DNA from: Nocardia jinanensis
GTDB taxonomy: Bacteria > Actinomycetota > Actinomycetes > Mycobacteriales > Mycobacteriaceae
DNA: 64,000 bases
Direction of reading: 5' to 3'
Assembly: GCF_014645735.1 (NCBI RefSeq)
Contig: NZ_BMMH01000002.1
Span: 744,001-808,000, forward strand
A program made the translations under genes and the position numbers. Within the stretch, counting starts at the first letter, position 1; every line of letters starts with the position of its first letter. The notes beneath the pieces are model-generated. The model was not told where the DNA came from. It was given only the letters and a program-made list of their open reading frames with translations, and searched no databases. Of this stretch, positions 50,688 to 59,671 are shown piece by piece.

Positions 50688-50798
50688 GAGCCGGCCTTTC
50701 TGCGGATCCGGTCCGCGTGTCTGGCGGGGTGGGCGCCCAGATTAGCCGTCCTACCCGATCTGTGGATCGGAAATTGGAACACGTGCTAGTTTTCCGCC

Positions 50799-51473
50799 AT
50801 GACGAAGGTGATCCTCGCACTGCACGTCACCGATCCGGAGACGCGGCTCTCGGCGCCCGCGTTCCGGACAGCGCTGGCAACCGGAGGAGCGACCGCGGTC
50901 CAGCTGAACCTCGACGACGCCGACGTCGCGCCGGCGGCGATGCGATTCGGCCCGGGCGAGCCGATCACCGCGCTCGTCTCGGTATGGACCGGCGGAGACC
51001 CTGCCGACGCTGTGCGCACTGTGGCCGACGCCGCGGAGGAATCCGCGCTCCACGCCTACCGCGTCCGTGAACATGTGCGTCTGGACCCGGTGCCGGTACC
51101 CGACGGCGTCCGTTGCGACGCTCTGGTCAATGTCGCACTACTGCGCAGGCCCGAATCGATGACCAGGGAGGAATACCTGCGCTACTGGCAGATCCACCAC
51201 ACGCCCATCGCCATCCGCACGCAGAACACCGTCGCCTATATCCAGAACACCGTCGAGGAAGTACTGACCCCGGCGACACCGGAGGTATCGGCCATCGTCG
51301 AGGAACATTTCCCCATGGCGGCGATGACCGATCCGCACGCGTTCTACGGCAGTCGCGGCGACGACCGGGAACTCGACCGCCGAGTCACCGAATTGATGGC
51401 CAGTGTGGCCCGATTCGGCGCGGACACCGGCTTGGACCTGGTACCCACCAGCCGATACCACTGGAATCTCTGA
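50799..51473 (+). CDS. EthD domain-containing protein
   Basis: 224-aa protein with a ferredoxin-like EthD fold. The second half carries the clear motif RPESMTREEYLRYWQIHHTPIAI and a late DPHAFYG. The N-terminal half looks like a second, weaker copy of the fold (MTKVILALHVTDPET). EthD proteins assist ether-degrading P450 systems or act as small dehydratases. No P450 is nearby; function unknown. Confidence 0.75.
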   Translation: MTKVILALHVTDPETRLSAPAFRTALATGGATAVQLNLDDADVAPAAMRFGPGEPITALVSVWTGGDPADAVRTVADAAEESALHAYRVREHVRLDPVPVPDGVRCDALVNVALLRRPESMTREEYLRYWQIHHTPIAIRTQNTVAYIQNTVEEVLTPATPEVSAIVEEHFPMAAMTDPHAFYGSRGDDRELDRRVTELMASVARFGADTGLDLVPTSRYHWNL

Positions 51474-51630
51474 CTTCGCGCGGCTACGCCCCGAGGCGCG
51501 GGCCTGCGCCCGGCAGTTGCTCTGACCTGGTACAGATCGCGGCGAAGAAGCTAGTGCGGTGCGCCCACCCCGCACCCTCGGTTCGGTTCGCAAGGGCGAG
51601 GCCGTCCCCCAGGAGGTCGAGGGCGCACGG

Positions 51631-52665
51631 TCATCCGCGGGACGATCCGCCGCGGCCACCAGCCGGACCACCCGCGATGGCGGCGCGGCCGATGCGGGCC
51701 CGTTCCTGCAGCAGAACGGCGAAGCCGTCGAGGTGACGTGCCAGTCCGTACTCGAACAGTCCGTCGAGGTCGGCTGTCGTTTCTCCGGGTATCGCCGCGA
51801 GCAGGGGAAAACGCCCGGTGCCCAGAAGTTCGGCGGCGCGGGCGCGCGCCGCGGACTGCCATCCGTCGAGCGTGACACCGGTGTTCTGTTCCGCCTCGAC
51901 TTCTTCCGCCGCGGACAGCGCCGCGGTGATGACGAGCGAGTGCAGGGTGAGGGCTTCGCGCATCCGGACCTCCACGGGAAGTCCCAGCCCGTCGAGCGCA
52001 CGGAGTATCCATTCGGTCTGCGCCATCATATTGGGTGCCAGCACGGGGCGGGTGAAAGAGACGACCCTGGGCAGCCACAGATGCCGTCGGCACAGCTGCC
52101 ACTGCAGGCGAGAGATCTCTTCGAGGTCGGCGCGCCACCCGCGGGAGCCCGGCTGCGGGAGGTCGAGCTCCCCGAAGACCGTGTCGGCCATCTGGGTCAG
52201 GAGTTCGTCCTTGTTCGCCACATGCCGGTACAGCGACATCGGGCCGGCACCGAGTTCGGTGGCGAGGCGTCGCATCGATACCGCGTCGAGCCCCTCCGAA
52301 TCGGCGATGGCGATGGCCGCGGGCAGCAGGCGCTCACGGTGCGAGCCCCGATCGGCGGTAGGACCCGGCCGTCGCGACGTCCGTGTGGCACTCAGGTTCG
52401 TCGACAACGGATCGGCCGGTCCGCCCCGGCCGCCGGGCCCTCTGACAACCGTGCCCGAACCGACCTTCGCCTCGACCAGACCTTCCGCGCGCAGAGCCGC
52501 CGTGACCTTGGTCGCGGTGGCGACCGCGACCCCCCACCGCTGGGCGATCTGCCTGATCGAGGGCACCCGATCGCCGGGCCGCAGGTCACCGGTCTCGATC
52601 CGGGTGCGGATCGCCGCGGTGATCGCCTGATACGGCGGATCCGGATGCTGCGATAGCGCCGACAT
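51631..52665 (-). CDS. Fusion regulator: GntR winged helix + TetR repressor
   Basis: 344 aa with two DNA-binding domains. Residues 10-75 are a GntR winged helix (YQAITAAIRTRIETGDLRPGDRVPSIRQIAQRWGVAVATATKVTAALRAEGLV). Residues about 110-160 are a TetR helix-turn-helix (LLPAAIAIADSEGLDAVSMRRLATELGAGPMSLYRHVANKDELL), followed by a TetR_C ligand domain. A 39-bp palindrome lies 40 bp upstream. Its divergent target is a broken monooxygenase gene, so the regulator may now be orphaned. Confidence 0.85.
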   Translation of the reverse strand: MSALSQHPDPPYQAITAAIRTRIETGDLRPGDRVPSIRQIAQRWGVAVATATKVTAALRAEGLVEAKVGSGTVVRGPGGRGGPADPLSTNLSATRTSRRPGPTADRGSHRERLLPAAIAIADSEGLDAVSMRRLATELGAGPMSLYRHVANKDELLTQMADTVFGELDLPQPGSRGWRADLEEISRLQWQLCRRHLWLPRVVSFTRPVLAPNMMAQTEWILRALDGLGLPVEVRMREALTLHSLVITAALSAAEEVEAEQNTGVTLDGWQSAARARAAELLGTGRFPLLAAIPGETTADLDGLFEYGLARHLDGFAVLLQERARIGRAAIAGGPAGGRGGSSRG

Positions 52666-52704
52666 GGTTCCTCCAATGCTCCGATGCGGTGCACATCTCC
52701 TATC

Positions 52705-52743
52705 ATGTGTACTAGTTCAATTGCAATTCGAACTAGTACACAT
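52705..52743. promoter_or_regulatory. 39-bp palindromic operator
   Basis: atgtgtactagttc and gaactagtacacat are perfect 14-bp arms around an 11-bp spacer that itself contains aattgcaatt. It sits between the GntR-TetR fusion gene and the divergent monooxygenase remnant. The length suits a protein with two DNA-binding domains per subunit. Confidence 0.7.
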
Positions 52744-52904
52744 TTCGGCGCCAAAAGTAAATAATTGCCAATATGGTCTGCCTATTCTGGGTGTTCAGGA
52801 AACGCCGTACGCGTACATCGTACTGGCATCAATCGCACAGTTGCCATCCCGTCCCCGATCCCGGGACCCGGCCGACGACCTCGACCAGACAGCAGGAGAA
52901 AGCG

Positions 52905-53040
52905 ATGAAGAACTGGAACATCCTGATTTCCGGTACCGGGATCGCCGGCCCGGCCCTGGCATCTGGCTGCCCAGATATGGCTTCCACCCCACTGTGGTGG
53001 AACGCGCCAGGACCCCGGCTATCGAGGCCCGTGGGGCTGG
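52905..53040 (+). pseudogene. Collapsed FAD-dependent monooxygenase gene (N-terminal fragment)
   Basis: With a good aggag 7 nt upstream, ATG opens MKNWNILISGTGIAGPALA, the FAD-binding start of PHBH-type aromatic/antibiotic monooxygenases. The next codon has lost one base (tc at 52962-52963 where ttc, Phe, is expected). The +1 frame then continues WLPRYGFHPTVVERA, exactly the family sequence. Similarity ends near 53030, just before a long inverted repeat, so the remaining roughly 350 codons are gone. Gene is dead by frameshift and truncation. Confidence 0.75.
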
Positions 53041-53050
53041 ACCAAAAGAC

Positions 53051-53102
53051 CCTCGGTGCCGCACCGGCCACGGTGTTCGCCGTGGCAAGTGCGGCACCGA
53101 GG
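53051..53102. terminator. Two-tier inverted repeat at the pseudogene break
   Basis: cctcggtgccgcac and gtgcggcaccgagg form a perfect 14-bp outer stem, with an inner 7-bp stem gccacgg/ccgtggc. It lies between the truncated monooxygenase and the end of the convergent deacetylase gene. Most likely a bidirectional terminator that also marks the deletion boundary. Confidence 0.55.
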
Positions 53103-53125
53103 TAGCGGATATGGTCCCGGATATG

Positions 53126-54037
53126 TCAGCGGCCGATACATTCCGGCCGTTCCGGGCGGTCGAACGGATAGCGTGACCGGAATTCGACGGCAGCCTCGGC
53201 CATCGTCACGAACTCGACCCCGTCGAAGGATGCCCAACGGTCCAGCAGGCGTTCGAGCGCGAGGAGTACCTGCGGCCGTCCGGATACATCCGGATGCAGG
53301 GTCACCGGGACGACCGCGTAGTCCAGTTCCCGGTACACCCAGTCGAACTGGTCGTTCCACATCTGCTCGATATCGCGCGGATTGACGAATCCGTGCGAGT
53401 TGGGGTGCGCCTTGATGAACATCATCGGCGGCAGATCGTCGACATACCAGTTACCGCAGAACTCGACCAGATCGATTTCTCGCCCGTGCACGAGCGGTTT
53501 CATCCAGTGCGCGGCCGGCCCGGAGGTGTCGACGGGCGTCCAGGTGTCGCCGACTCTGGCGTAGAAGGGGACGAAATCGTTGTAGTTCTGCGAGTGGCCG
53601 TAGGAGAACCCGTACTCGGCGAGAATCGAAGCGGTGTGCTCGCTCATCTCCCACCACGGCGCGACATAGCCTCGGGGCGGGCGGCCGCACAGTCCCTCGA
53701 TGAGTTCCACGCACTTGGCCATGACATCGCGTTCCTGCGCAGGGGTGAGCGAGCGCGGATTCTCGTGGCTGTACCCGTGCGCGCCTATCTCGTGTCCCGC
53801 CTCGACACACAACCGGGCCGGTGCGGGAAATGTCTCCAGGGAATGCCCCGGCCAGAACCAGGTGCTACGGATACCGCGCCGCTCGAGCAGCCGCAGCAGC
53901 CGCGGCACTCCGACCTCACCGGCGAATACGCCGCGTTGCATATCGTTGGGCGAATCCTGGCCGCCGTAGGAGCCCAGCCATCCGGCGCAGGAATCGACAT
54001 CTATCCCGAGGGCCACCTGGATCTTCTTGTTCGTCAT
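53126..54037 (-). CDS. Polysaccharide deacetylase-fold hydrolase
   Basis: 303-aa NodB-homology protein of the allantoinase/cyclic-imide hydrolase-like group, not the secreted peptidoglycan type: no signal peptide. Marks are GIDVDSCAGWLGSYGG (metal Asp), STWFWPGHSLETFP, HEIGAHGYSHENP (metal histidines), and late VPVTLHPDVSGRP. It probably hydrolyses an amide or imide in the cytoplasm. ATG 54037 is chosen because the conserved start MTNKKIQVALGIDVDS follows at once. Confidence 0.8.
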   Translation of the reverse strand: MTNKKIQVALGIDVDSCAGWLGSYGGQDSPNDMQRGVFAGEVGVPRLLRLLERRGIRSTWFWPGHSLETFPAPARLCVEAGHEIGAHGYSHENPRSLTPAQERDVMAKCVELIEGLCGRPPRGYVAPWWEMSEHTASILAEYGFSYGHSQNYNDFVPFYARVGDTWTPVDTSGPAAHWMKPLVHGREIDLVEFCGNWYVDDLPPMMFIKAHPNSHGFVNPRDIEQMWNDQFDWVYRELDYAVVPVTLHPDVSGRPQVLLALERLLDRWASFDGVEFVTMAEAAVEFRSRYPFDRPERPECIGR

Positions 54038-54326
54038 GCACCACGTCCTCTGCTGGTCGGCGGTCGAGGAGAACACAACGCTGGCCGGATGTTCGCGCGG
54101 AAGATACGGCCGGCAGCGGGCGCACCGGCCCTGCCGCGCTATCGCGGCCGGCCCTTCCGGGGCGGAGCATCCGAGCACTCATACGATAGGCCGCGTGCGG
54201 CGTACCGGCCGGAACGGCACTCGGTCCGCCGAATCGCCGGAAGGTCGGTGATCGGCCCGTCGGTGCGTGGTGCCACGGTCCGGAGCAGCGCCCCACACCG
54301 GGCCGCAGCGGCCCGGTCCGCAGCGA
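54038..54326. other. Intergenic region
   Basis: 289 bp upstream of the deacetylase gene and downstream of a LysR gene on the same strand. No gene or strong dyad seen. Confidence 0.4.
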
Positions 54327-55316
54327 TCAGCCGGGCAGCTGGTCGTCCACAGCAGTTCGCTCCCTGTCCCCCGCGAATCTGCTGAGCACGAAGCGCCGAA
54401 ATGCCAGAGACGCCTTGGTGATCCGTGGTTCGGTCAGCCAGGTCAGCACGAGCTGCCGCTGCGCCAGGGCTCCCGATATCGGGATCTCGCGACACCCTCT
54501 ACCCACCGCGACCTTCTGGTCGGAATGCGGAAGTATCGCGACACCGAGGCCGGCGGCGACGACCCCTCGAGCAGTCGTCGTGTCCTGGACCTGGAACCGG
54601 GCCCTGGGGGTGAACCCGGCTTGCCGGCAGAGGGTGTCGCTCAGCGAGCGCAGGCCTACTCCGGGTGTGAAGACGATGAAGTCCTCGTTCTGTACCTCCG
54701 ACAGGTCCACCGACTTCCTGCTCGCTACCCAGTGCCCGGCCGGCACGGTGAGCAGAAGTTCCTGCGCCTGAATCGTTTTGGAGATGTACATCGATTCCGA
54801 CGGCGCAGGCGAGACGAAGGCGAGATCGACTTCTCGCCGGCCGAGTGACCGTAGGCAGTTCTCCCGATTGTCCTGCATGAGCACGAAATCCACACCGGGG
54901 TGGTCAGCCCGGAATTCCGCGATGAGTTCGGGAACGAATCGGGCACCCAGGGTGTGCAGGAACGACAGGGTGACCGTGCCACGTGATCGTCCGCTCTCTT
55001 CACGAGCTTCCAGAATTCCGTGCTGGAACTCCTCCAGGCTGCGCCTGGCGAAGGGTAGAAGCCGGAGACCGACAGGCGTGAGGACGATATTCCTGCCTTC
55101 CCGCCGGACCAGTTCCAAGCCCAGTTCGCGCTGGAGCCGAGCGAGCATGCGGCTGGCGGTCGGCTGGCCGATCCGCACCCGATCCGCCGCCCCGGTCAAT
55201 GTCGACCAGTCCGCGAGTCCGACGAAGACGGCGAGTTCGGGCAGCAGGGACCGCACGCCGTGGTCGAGGAGCTCGTCGAGGTCCCGCGCACCACCCGTTT
55301 CCATGACGAAAAGCAT
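54327..55316 (-). CDS. LysR family regulator
   Basis: 329 aa. The winged helix is shifted to residues about 22-80 (LLPELAVFVGLADWSTLTGAADRVRIGQPTASRMLARLQRELG), after a 20-residue extension. The effector domain follows (GTVTLSFLHTLGARFVPELIAEFRADHPGVDF). ATG 55316 has aggtgag a few bases upstream. Divergent from an MFS gene across 59 bp, a classic LysR-target arrangement. Confidence 0.85.
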   Translation of the reverse strand: MLFVMETGGARDLDELLDHGVRSLLPELAVFVGLADWSTLTGAADRVRIGQPTASRMLARLQRELGLELVRREGRNIVLTPVGLRLLPFARRSLEEFQHGILEAREESGRSRGTVTLSFLHTLGARFVPELIAEFRADHPGVDFVLMQDNRENCLRSLGRREVDLAFVSPAPSESMYISKTIQAQELLLTVPAGHWVASRKSVDLSEVQNEDFIVFTPGVGLRSLSDTLCRQAGFTPRARFQVQDTTTARGVVAAGLGVAILPHSDQKVAVGRGCREIPISGALAQRQLVLTWLTEPRITKASLAFRRFVLSRFAGDRERTAVDDQLPG

Positions 55317-55334
55317 ATCTCACCTATCATTCAT

Positions 55335-55353
55335 GCAATTGTGCAGCGATTGC
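55335..55353. promoter_or_regulatory. Short dyad in lysR/MFS divergent promoter
   Basis: gcaat-N9-attgc, 5-bp arms, near the centre of the 59-bp divergent region. Spacing resembles LysR sites; the short arms make this only a candidate. Confidence 0.35.
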
Positions 55354-55375
55354 GCTCCGGTCTACCTTGACCGCC

Positions 55376-56671
55376 GTGAGCACACCGACCCGCGCACTCG
55401 AGCCGGCGGAAGGCGATGCCGGCGCCGGCACGCTGCTCCGCCGAGGCGAGGCGCGCTACCGGATGCTGCTCCTGGCCCTGTTCGCGGCCGGTGTCGTGAC
55501 ATTCGCGCAGTTGTACGCGCCGCAGAGCGTGCTGCCCCTCATCGAGGCCGAACCGGGCTGGGACCTGTCGGCTTCCCAGGCCGCTCTCACAATCTCCGCG
55601 GCCACTTTCGGTCTCGCCGCATCCGTCTTGGTCTGGGCGGTCCTCGCCAAACGTTTCGGCGCTTTCCCGATCATCTGCGCGTCGTTGACCCTCACCACGG
55701 TCATGAGCTTCGCCGTCGCCGTGGCACCCGATTTCGGCGTCCTGCTGGCGATCCGCGTCCTCCAGGGCATCGGCGCCGCGGGCATGGCGGCGCTGGCCGT
55801 GGCCTACATCGTCGAACGGGTCAGCCCCCGCGACGTCCCGGTCGTCGCGGGGATATATGTATCCGGCACCACGATCGGCGGCCTGTCCGGCCGTATCGCG
55901 GGAGCCGCGCTGGCAGGTGTCGCGGATTGGCGGGGTTCCCTGCTGGGTGTGGCGCTGATATCGCTGCTCTTCGCGGGTCTGTTCATTTACGCGGGCTGGA
56001 GGTCCCGCCCCCGACCGGCCACGGAGGCGGGTGCCACCCCCTCGGCCGATCACGCGGTAGCGACCACCACCGCCACCGATCTCGTCGAATGCCTGACGCA
56101 CCGGCCGGTGGCCGGGCTCTACCTGCTGATCTTCGTCCTCATGGGCAGCCTGGTAGCCCTGTACAACTACTTCGCCTTCCACCTCGCGGACCCGCCTTAC
56201 GATCTGTCCGCCGCCAGGGTGGGCCTGTTCTACTTCGCCTACCTCGGCGGGACCGTGGGCGCCCGGCTCGCCGGTTCGGCTGCCGGACGTTTCGGACGCG
56301 GCACAACGCTCGCCGTCGCGGTCACGCTCATGCTCGCGGGCGCCGGGGTGACACTGCTCGACGAGCTCGGCGCGCTCGCGGCCGGACTCCTTCTCTTCAC
56401 CACTGCCTTCTTCGCGGCCCACGCGGTGGCATCGGGCTGGGTCGGGCAGATCGCCGGGCCGCAGCGGAGTGCCACAGCCTCCGCCCTGTACTCGCTCTTC
56501 TACTATGCGGGCTCGGCGGTGCTCGGCTGGCTGTTCGGTTTCCCGTACGAGCATTTCGGCTGGACTATCTTCGTTCTCGTGTTACTGGGCGGCTGTATCG
56601 CAGCGGCCCTCCTCTCCTGGGCGCTGCTGCGATCGACGGGCCCGGGCTCCGCACGGTCCGGTGTGTCCTGA
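55376..56671 (+). CDS. MFS transporter
   Basis: About 431 aa with 12 membrane helices, closest in pattern to YnfM-like exporters (LLLALFAAGVVTFAQLYAPQSVLPLIEAEPGW, RVLQGIGAAGMAALAVAYIVERVSPRDV). GTG at 55376 is used; a TTG three codons upstream is also in frame. No ribosome binding site is visible. Likely controlled by the divergent LysR regulator. Confidence 0.8.
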   Translation: MSTPTRALEPAEGDAGAGTLLRRGEARYRMLLLALFAAGVVTFAQLYAPQSVLPLIEAEPGWDLSASQAALTISAATFGLAASVLVWAVLAKRFGAFPIICASLTLTTVMSFAVAVAPDFGVLLAIRVLQGIGAAGMAALAVAYIVERVSPRDVPVVAGIYVSGTTIGGLSGRIAGAALAGVADWRGSLLGVALISLLFAGLFIYAGWRSRPRPATEAGATPSADHAVATTTATDLVECLTHRPVAGLYLLIFVLMGSLVALYNYFAFHLADPPYDLSAARVGLFYFAYLGGTVGARLAGSAAGRFGRGTTLAVAVTLMLAGAGVTLLDELGALAAGLLLFTTAFFAAHAVASGWVGQIAGPQRSATASALYSLFYYAGSAVLGWLFGFPYEHFGWTIFVLVLLGGCIAAALLSWALLRSTGPGSARSGVS

Positions 56672-56765
56672 TCGAACCGGCCCGCCCGGCGCCCGTTACC
56701 CTCGACCAGCCGCCGCCCGCGTTGTTCCGGCCGGGCCGGATACGCCAGAGGAGGCCACACCGGAA

Positions 56766-57893
56766 CTACGTCCGCGGCCGCGAGCCCGGCGCCCGGAGCG
56801 ATCGTGCCTGCAGGGCCAGATACAGCAGGGCCGCATCCGCCGGTGCCGCGAACGCCGTACCGGTGAGCCGTTCGATCCGCTCGAGACGATGCAGGACTGT
56901 GTTCCGGTGCAGGTGCAGGCGCTCGCCCACCGCCGAGGTGGAGCCACCGAGTTCGTACCAGGCCGAGGCGGTCTGCACGAGCAGATCGGCCTCGCCGGGA
57001 GGGAGCCGATCGAACGCGGAGAGCATCTCGGAGAAGACATCTGCGGCGAGTGCGGGATTCGCGGCGATCAACGCCCGCGACGGCGAGGAGGCGAATATAT
57101 GGACCCCGGTGTCCGTCGGACTCAGGCACCGGAACGCGAGGCGCGCCTGGTCCAGGGCAGCGGGCGCAGCCGCGAGATCGGTGAACTGCCGGCTGGCCCC
57201 GGCCCTCGCCTGCGCGGTCCGCAGCGCGCTCGCGAGCGTATCCGGCGAGAACATGGCAGCGAGAGTGACCCGTTCGCCGGTGAGCAGGGCTTGGACGGTG
57301 GTCACCCCGGTCGTGGTGAATCGGATCTCACCGACCAGGACAACCAGTGCGGCTCGGTGGGGCAGACGCATCCTGCTACCCAGTTCTTCGCGTTGCGCCG
57401 AGGGGAAGCCGGGGTCGAGAAGCGCCCGCAGCAAACCCTGCTCGGGACGGTCCGTCCCGGCGGCGACCACACGCCGGTAGGTTTCGGCGGCGGCGACGGA
57501 GTATTCGTCGACGGTGGCCCAGACCAGGGTGGACAGCCGGGGCAACGTGCCGCGATCGTCCGGGCCGGCATATTCGACGATGATCTCCCAGAATGCCAGG
57601 CCCGCGACGCGGAAGGCGTGCAGCAGACTTTCCAGCGGAATACCGCGCTCGGCCTCGAGTCGTCCGGCGCGCTGTGCGGGCGCGAGTGAGTACGGCGCCT
57701 CGGCGAGGGCATCCAGCCAGGCCGCACAACTGTCGGCGACAAGGCCCGCCAACTCGTCCTGTGCGAGCGCGGCATTGCCGTAGTCGGTGTCGTCGTGCTG
57801 GATCCGGGCGGTCACCGAATCGGCGATCGCACTCGAATCGGCCCGCAGGTCGCCCAGCAGCCGCGAATGATCAGCGGGTGTGTCCTGGCTCAC
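56766..57893 (-). CDS. PucR-type helix-turn-helix regulator
   Basis: About 375 aa. N-terminal helical domain (RGIPLESLLHAFRVAGLAFWEII), a middle GGDEF-like part (ALVVLVGEIRF...), and the C-terminal PucR helix-turn-helix STSAVGERLHLHRNTVLHRLERIERLTG (about 318-345). Second regulator of this type in the window. GTG 57893 is one of two plausible starts. It lies convergent to the MFS gene, about 95 bp away. Target unknown. Confidence 0.8.
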   Translation of the reverse strand: MSQDTPADHSRLLGDLRADSSAIADSVTARIQHDDTDYGNAALAQDELAGLVADSCAAWLDALAEAPYSLAPAQRAGRLEAERGIPLESLLHAFRVAGLAFWEIIVEYAGPDDRGTLPRLSTLVWATVDEYSVAAAETYRRVVAAGTDRPEQGLLRALLDPGFPSAQREELGSRMRLPHRAALVVLVGEIRFTTTGVTTVQALLTGERVTLAAMFSPDTLASALRTAQARAGASRQFTDLAAAPAALDQARLAFRCLSPTDTGVHIFASSPSRALIAANPALAADVFSEMLSAFDRLPPGEADLLVQTASAWYELGGSTSAVGERLHLHRNTVLHRLERIERLTGTAFAAPADAALLYLALQARSLRAPGSRPRT

Positions 57894-58125
57894 TGCCGCC
57901 AACCTAGCGTCGATTGTGCGCGAGCACAACGAGTCACGACAAGTGGTGGCTTCCGCCCATCGCCAGGACGGATAGTCCTCTCCGATACTGGGTTTCCCCG
58001 ATCGACGCGGAAGGAGCGCGCCGGTTGCGCGGGCCGGCTGAGCCGGTCGCGGCCGACCGGAATCGTCGCCTCCGCAGTCCGCGCGAACCGGGATCGTTCC
58101 TCGCCGTCACGCCTCGGAGGTGCCC

Positions 58126-58502
58126 GTGACCACTACCACCCGCGAACTGTTCGAGCGCTACCACGCCCGCTGGGTCGATCGCGACCCCGACCGGATCGTC
58201 GAACTCCACTCCCCCGATTCGATATTCCACCTGCACTCCGGACAAGAACCCGCCCGTGGCCGGGCCGCCATCCGGGAGGCCGCGGCGAATACGTTCGCCC
58301 TGGTTCCGGATCTGACTTCCATCTGATCTCGTTGCGCACCGGAGCGGACTTCTGGGTGGTGCAGTGGCAGTTGACCGGCCACTCGGCGAGCGGTCGACCC
58401 GTCCGCGTAGACCTCGCGGACTACGTCCTGGTCGAGGAAGGCGCGGTCGAGGAGAAACATTCCTATGTCGACGGGGTCGCCATGCAGGCAGCGCTGGCCT
58501 GA
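58126..58502 (+). pseudogene. Frameshifted SnoaL-like (NTF2-fold) gene
   Basis: GTG with cggagg 5 nt upstream opens TTTTRELFERYHARWVDRDPDRIVELH and runs to LVPDLTS, where it meets a stop at 58324-58326. The neighbouring frame picks up in register with FHLISLRTGADFWVVQWQL and continues to a normal C-terminus at 58502. Together they make one complete NTF2-like protein of about 125 aa. A one-base change near 58310-58320 separates the halves; sequencing error is possible. Confidence 0.65.
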
Positions 58503-58642
58503 AGACCATCGAGCTCGCCGGGAAGCCGGTCCGAAGTGCCGCACCGGGACCGTCCGCCGACAGCTCCTGACCGGCGATGATCCGATAGGCCGAGGTAGCG
58601 GGGCGCGGCTGTCCGGCCACACCTCGCTACCACCGCACGGCT

Positions 58643-59638
58643 CTAGGCGCCAGGTGCCGGTGCTTCCGTTCCGAGGTTCTGCGGCTGCAGGGACCGGTGC
58701 CCGGCGACCCGGTCGGCCAGCTTCTCGAGCCGGCTCACCTGGTCCCCCGACAATTCGACCGTGCGGGCGCCGGCGTTCTCACGGACGTATTCGGGATGGC
58801 GGGTCCCGGGAATCGGCACAACATCGGTACCCCGCCCGAGCACCCAGGCGAGTGCCACCTGGGACGGGCGGATCTCCAGTTCCTCGGCCACCGCGGCGAC
58901 CTCGGCGGCCAGCGCGCGATTGGTTTCGAAATTCTCCTCGGCGAATCGCGGGTGTGCCGCGAGCTGCTCCTCGATATCGTCGCGCGAGCGCACGGTACCG
59001 GTCAGCCAGGCCCGCCCGAGGGGCGAGTACGGGACCAGCGCGATCCCCAGTTCCCGCGCCACCGGTACGGTCGAACTCTCGATATCACGGCTGAACAGCG
59101 ACCATTCGCTCTGGATCGCCGCGATCGGGTGGACCGCGTGTGCGCGGCGGATGGTGTTCGGACCGGCCTCGGACAGTCCGATGTACCGCACCTTGCCCGC
59201 CTCGACCAGTTCTTTCAGCGCTCCGACCGTATCCTCGATCGGAACCGTGGGATCCACGCGGTGCAGGTAGTAGAGGTCGACGTGGTCGACATCCAGTCGC
59301 CGCAGCGAGGCGTCGATGGCGGACCGGAGGTATTCCGGCCGCCCGTCGATCCGGGGATCCGGATTGGTGGCGCGGTCCAGGGGATTACCGAACTTGGTCG
59401 CGACGACCGCCTGATCACGGCGACCCCGCAACGCCCGGCCGAGCAGGATCTCGCTGTGCTCGGGGCCGTACACGTCGGCGGTATCGAAGAACGAGATCCC
59501 GGATTCCAGGGCCGCGTCGACGACCTTGTGCGCGGCACGCTCGTCCTGCGGTCCCGCCCCGGCCCGGAAGCTCATGAATCCGACACCGATCGGCGAAACC
59601 CATGGTCCGTCGGTGCCGAGCCGGCGCTGGTCGGTCAT
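58643..59638 (-). CDS. Aldo/keto reductase
   Basis: 331-aa (beta/alpha)8 NADPH oxidoreductase with the full catalytic tetrad: D52 and Y57 (FFDTADVYGP), K82 (VATKFGN) and H126 (LYYLHRVDP). C-terminal ALAWVLGRGTDVVPIPGTRHPEYVREN binds the cofactor phosphate. It is the last gene (in transcription order) after an LLM monooxygenase and ABC importer, 33 nt away, and could reduce the carbonyl product of the monooxygenase. Confidence 0.85.
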   Translation of the reverse strand: MTDQRRLGTDGPWVSPIGVGFMSFRAGAGPQDERAAHKVVDAALESGISFFDTADVYGPEHSEILLGRALRGRRDQAVVATKFGNPLDRATNPDPRIDGRPEYLRSAIDASLRRLDVDHVDLYYLHRVDPTVPIEDTVGALKELVEAGKVRYIGLSEAGPNTIRRAHAVHPIAAIQSEWSLFSRDIESSTVPVARELGIALVPYSPLGRAWLTGTVRSRDDIEEQLAAHPRFAEENFETNRALAAEVAAVAEELEIRPSQVALAWVLGRGTDVVPIPGTRHPEYVRENAGARTVELSGDQVSRLEKLADRVAGHRSLQPQNLGTEAPAPGA

Positions 59639-59671
59639 TGTTGTCCTCGAATTGTGTTGGTCGACAGGTAT

